Positions 59,901-64,000 of a stretch of 64,000 nucleotides of DNA are shown piece after piece. Numbering within the stretch: position 1 is the stretch's first letter; the number at the start of each line of letters is the position of its first letter. The DNA is taken from assembly GCA_004154925.1 (NCBI GenBank), contig QJNS01000084.1, positions 124,001 to 188,000 on the forward strand, read 5' to 3'. The notes under the pieces were generated by a model that did not search any database, had not been told where the DNA came from, and saw nothing but the letters and a program-made list of their open reading frames with translations. The position numbers were made by a program, and so were the translations under genes. Source of the stretch: Monosporascus cannonballus (Eukaryota > Ascomycota > Sordariomycetes > Xylariales).

Positions 59901-62399
59901 TAATTTTTAAATCTATTATTCTTATTTTAAATCGTTATTTAATTACTTTAATTTTATTTTAATAATAAAAATAATACGTCGTACTTTTCTTTAATATCTA
60001 TTTTTTTTCTTATATTTTGGTCCTTTAGGTAATTAGACTTTTATCGTATTTTTATACCTATATTTGCCGCTATTTTCAATCGAATATTAAAATCCAAAAT
60101 TTTTCTTTTTTCGTTCGTTAATAAAATATAAGGCAAATTTTACCTGGCTAATTTTTCTATTAATAAAAATTCCGTATTAACGTATTTATAATAATTTTAA
60201 AATTATATCGTAATTCTCGAATAAAGTAATATCGATATTAACCGTTTGGTATTACCCTTTAATAAAAATCTCGAAATAATTAATTTCGCATATCATTTTT
60301 CCGATATCGTAATTAAATTCCTAATTTTCGGCATTTATCGTTATATAAGATTCCAACTTATATCTCCATAATAATATAAACTTATTAAACATATTTAATA
60401 TAATATAATTTCCGCTTAAAGTTCCGTAATTCACTATTATAGTATATTAATATATTCCGATTTATATATCCAAAATAATAAGATTATTAACGTTTTTTAT
60501 CGTTACGTTTAAAACCTTTTTAAGGAATTCCTTTTAATTCCTTTAAATTTCGTTATTTTATAGTTTTCTTATAAATAACCTTCTTTTTTTAATTCCTATT
60601 CGAATTTATGGAACTTTATTTATATCTTTTCGTTTAATGCGTTAAATTACTATATCTATTATTATTGCCGGCATATTATTTCTTTAAGTCGTATTAATTG
60701 CCCTTAATTCCTTTACAATTCTTTTTCTTATCGAATAAATTATTTTTTCATATTTACGATTATATCTTATTATATATTATTCTAATTGTCGTTTTAAAGA
60801 TTCTTTATAAATTAACGTATTTTTTTCTTAATAATTTTTTAGGGATTTATAATAAATATTTACTGAAAATAAAAATTCGTAATAACTTTTTAATAATATT
60901 TTTAACCGCACGTTAAATTAACTTTTTTTTCGTTTGGTAATTATATTATCCATAATAATAAAAGTGGTTTTTTTACGGATACTGCCTTTTTGCAAGTTAA
61001 TGTTTTATTTTAATTAATTGCTAAATAATTTTTAAAGTTATAAATCGAAAATATCAATATTATTATTTATTATTTTTGTTATTTTCGGTACGATTTAAGA
61101 AATCGAATCCTTTATAATATATACGGGTAATTCGTTCGTAAATATATTGTTTCCATTTTTCGTAATTAGAATATTTTCGTCATCGATAATATATGGCATA
61201 TATTTTACCATATGGATTAAGGGTTTCGGGATAATTCTTTTTTATTTAATTCTAATTTTCGCGAAATTATCCTTATAACGTTTTTTATTATGTTCGTAAT
61301 ATTTATTAAGCTAGCTGTTTAATTTTTCGTATTCTTCGTCGGACTTTTTATCGTAATAATCCCTATTAGACCTTTTATCGTAAATTTGATATATATTTGG
61401 TTTAAATTATGTTAATAACTTTATTATCGTTTTTTTAATTATTCTTACATTATCCTTCCAGTATAAAAATTTAATTATCTTATCGTGGTTTCTTAGGTTT
61501 TTTATTTTTATAAGCTTTATATTTTATTTTGCCATAATTAAAGCACTTAATCTGGCTTTAATTTTATTTATAGGTAACGCCGAATTCTATAAGCTTTAAC
61601 GTTATTCCGTAAACAATAAAAAGTACGCTTTTTTTTCTTTAATTAAACTTAATATATCTCGAACGTAAAATATATTATTTTTTTAATTTCTTTTAAATTT
61701 TCGATTATCGATTTTAATTACTTTTGCAATATACCGGTCCGAACTAATTAATAGTTTAATCCGAATAATTTTATTTTTTATATTATTTTTTTAACATTTT
61801 ATAAAATATATCGATAAAAATATCGGTTTTATCGTTTCCTTATTCCGCCTTAACCGCAAAACTTTTAAAAGTTACGGCATATTTAAATATAAATCTTTTT
61901 TATTGGAATTACAAAAATTACTAAGCCGTAAATTATTTTTTATCCGGATTGCCGAAATTATTACATATTTTATTTTCGAAATTGGTATAAAGTAAAAAAA
62001 TCTTATTAATGAAAATTTCTTTATCCGGCTTCCTAATTTTTAAAAACTTTTCATAATAGATTTAAATTAATTAACCGTATTTTCCGTTAAATATATTCCC
62101 ATTATTAGGATTATATCCGCTGGATTATTAAAATTTAAAAAACGAAAGTAAATTCGTATCTAAATTAAAAAAATTTAAAGGTTATTTTTTTTATCGTAAG
62201 ATTCCGGTTTTTTAGGTTTTATACGGGCGAAAAAGGCTTGGGTAAATAACGTAACTCTAAGTTGTCGAACTTTTTTTTTTAATTTCCGAATTCGAACTTA
62301 AAATTGCTAAATAAAGGTTTCCTAAATATTAGTCGATATTTTAATAATATTGAATATTGCTTAAAGTTTAACGATATTATTAAACAAAAGCTTATAACA

Positions 62400-62774
62400 T
62401 ATAACGGCTATACGGTTTAACTAATTATTAAACCTTAAGTTGACGGGTTTATATTAGCAGAAATATCGTAAAAATCTAAGTAATAAATATAATAACGTAT
62501 TACGTTTCGTAATATCAAAAATGCCTTAGGTAACTATATTATATTGCAAATTAAAGCTATTTAAATTATAGAAATAATAAACGCATATATTTTTTTCTTT
62601 TTCGGCTTAATTACTCGTAATTACGCCGTTGGTAGTAATTACGATCACTTGGGATCACCTTTAATTATTAATAATTACTGACTTGGTAATGATTACCGCC
62701 ACGTAACCCGGAAGGTGGCTCGTATATTCCCTGCCTGACCGTTTCTTAAAATCGAAGCTTGTCGAGTCGTAATA
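62400..62774 (-). repeat. LTR 4 (copy B, 5' LTR)
   Basis: 375 bases, + strand TATAACGGCTATACGG...GAGTCGTAATA; the initial TG has become TA. The sequence departs from LTRs 1 to 3 exactly after TCGTAATA, which fixes the LTR boundary. TTATT (62775-62779) and the resumed copy A follow. Confidence 0.85.
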
Positions 62775-64000
62775 TTATTAAACTAGTCTTTTAGCTTTTT
62801 GTATTTTTTATTAGATTTCTTATTATAATAACTTTTATTATATTTTTTGTTATAAGGAACCTGGCATATATTTAAGCTGAATTATATTAACAGATTTATT
62901 CTCGTATTTCTAATTTTTTCTAGATTATTTTTTCTGTATTAATTTTCAATCGTTTTAACGGGGCTTTTTAAATGCTTTATATTATATTACTTTATATCTT
63001 ATCTTATCATAATTATAATATTTAATTTAATAATAATCCTTTTTATAAATACCTTTTAATTTTATAAATCCTAGGTTTATATCGTAAAAAGTATTATTAT
63101 ATTGAAAAACGTTAATATTAGCCGTATATCGAGATTTGTTATTATTTTTTCCTTTAATACTTTTAATACGCTATACTTATTATCGATTCTTAATCTTAAT
63201 TACTATAACGATATAATCCGATAAATAATTAAGCCGATTAAATTTAAACATTTTTTCTTATATTTCTTTTTTTAAGCTGTTAAAAAACTTAATTATTAGT
63301 AATTTCTATTTTTAATTTAACTTAATTATTAACTAAATTAGCGTAATACTGTAATTGGATATTTATCTTTTATAATATAATTATTACATTTATATTTCGG
63401 CTTCTATTTTTTCGTTTATTATTTCGAAGGGTTTCGTTAATATTTATTCGAATTATTCGTAATCGTTATAAATTCGTATTATTTTTAGGTTTCGCTTTTT
63501 AATTAATAGGATAACGTACTTTCTTATTACAGGCTTAAACTCAATAACCGTATTTTTAGTAAATCGTTCGATTACAAATTTTATGCGTATAATAAACGTA
63601 ATTAATCGAATAAAAAAATATCTGGAATATATTCGGCATTAAGTTTAAAATAAGTATAATTTAGTTAAAGTTCCGTCGAAAAACTCTGGTTTAGGAAATT
63701 TTAAAACTTATTTTTGGTTTTTTAGTAAAATATAGCTAAATAATCTAACTTATTTTAAAAAATTTCTTAATTTCGAAAATTTTTTTTTCCTTAAATTTCT
63801 TATAGGCGGCTTAAAAAAACGTCCTAAATTTATTATTATTTTTTTCAAGCTGGAAAATACGTTCATTTATAATATCTAGGCGTCGAAAAATTTCTTTACG
63901 AAAAAGGCCAAATTTTTCTTTTTCTTTTTCGGATTTTATTTTAATGTCCGAATAATTAGAGATCTGATAAGTAAGTTATTCGAGTTGCTTACTAATAAAT

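Larger units (their letters stand above)
56020..62774 (-). mobile_element. Gypsy copy B, full-length, inserted in copy A
   Basis: A complete but RIP-mutated element of 6755 bases with LTRs 3 and 4, TTATT on both sides, and pol on the reverse strand. From its 5' end at the right it has gag-like sequence (62.4-60.2 kb), reverse transcriptase (about 59.9-58.9 kb), RNase H, integrase (about 58.5-57.5 kb), then an antisense ORF and the polypurine tract at 56.4 kb beside the 3' LTR. It is the only complete family member in the window. Confidence 0.85.
37136..64000. other. AT-rich, RIP-mutated transposon block
   Basis: From here to the window end the sequence is strikingly AT-rich and no long natural reading frame survives. 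The dinucleotide pattern is diagnostic. For example, bases 40441-40500 contain five CG but no CA and no TG, while TA is everywhere. Loss of CpA/TpG with retained CpG is what repeat-induced point mutation does in Pezizomycotina. Decayed Tc1/mariner, copia and gypsy elements can still be read by translating through stops. No host gene was seen. Confidence 0.93.
50805..64000 (-). mobile_element. Gypsy copy A, split by copy B and cut by the window end
   Basis: Left part 50805-56019, right part from 62775 to the window edge; copy B fills the gap. The left LTR (50805-51178) is the 3' LTR in the element's own direction, because pol reads on the reverse strand. Integrase is at about 53.1-52.3 kb (YDICVKIMVRRYKLYKKL near 52.9 kb), RNase H at about 53.6-53.1 kb and reverse transcriptase at about 54.7-53.7 kb. 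Sequence broken at 56019 resumes at 62780 (AAACTAG...), as shown by comparison with the undivided stretch in copy B at 61300-61400. Confidence 0.8.

Noticed and set aside
1..64000. CRISPR arrays, tRNA or rRNA genes
   Set aside because: No regularly spaced repeats with unique spacers and no recognisable cloverleaf or rRNA core sequence were noticed; a covariance-model scan would settle tRNAs.

Overview
The window is a piece of a filamentous ascomycete genome (Pezizomycotina, probably Sordariomycetes; the class is an inference). The evidence is short GT-AG introns with CTAAC-type branch points, long low-complexity tails on regulatory proteins, fungal-type P450 and SDR genes, and a sharp switch near 37.1-37.2 kb from ordinary gene-bearing DNA to a very AT-rich block. 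That block carries the footprint of repeat-induced point mutation (RIP): CpA/TpG almost gone, TpA abundant, CpG kept.

Region 1 (1 to about 37.1 kb) is gene-bearing. In order it holds: the 3' part of an APC-superfamily amino acid/choline/GABA-type permease (+, cut by the window edge); a one-intron cytochrome P450 (+); a two-exon protein of unknown function (+); a single-exon folliculin-interacting protein (FNIP/Lst4 family, -); a gene-free stretch of about 8.6 kb; a cation diffusion facilitator zinc transporter (-, one 300-bp intron); a short-chain dehydrogenase (+, with a five-codon first exon); the large GATOR1/SEACIT subunit Iml1/DEPDC5 (+); and a vacuolar Ca2+/H+ antiporter of the Vcx1 type (-, three exons) that converges on Iml1. 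FNIP/Lst4 and Iml1 act on the two halves of the Rag/Gtr GTPase heterodimer upstream of TORC1, so two nutrient-sensing regulators lie about 14 kb apart. Three transporters (permease, zinc, calcium) share the region. There is no sign of a secondary-metabolite cluster around the single P450.

Region 2 (about 37.1 to 64 kb) is a graveyard of RIP-mutated transposons with no intact gene. It begins with a Tc1/mariner element (TA-flanked, terminal inverted repeats at 37136 and 39893) that contains a decayed transposase, a foldback structure with a 337-bp tandem duplication, and a small MITE-like inverted repeat. An LTR-like sequence at 39948-40123 follows, then a copia-type remnant (reverse strand), then a gypsy-type remnant (reverse strand), then three nested copies of one gypsy family. 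Copy B (56020-62774) sits inside copy A with a 5-bp target duplication, and A sits inside copy C. All three keep the same small cysteine-rich reading frame antisense to pol beside the 3' LTR, with most cysteine codons turned into tyrosine codons, as RIP would do.

No CRISPR, rRNA or tRNA gene was recognised. Exon borders were placed by eye from splice signals, reading frame and family similarity. Coordinates of the decayed domains in region 2 are approximate.
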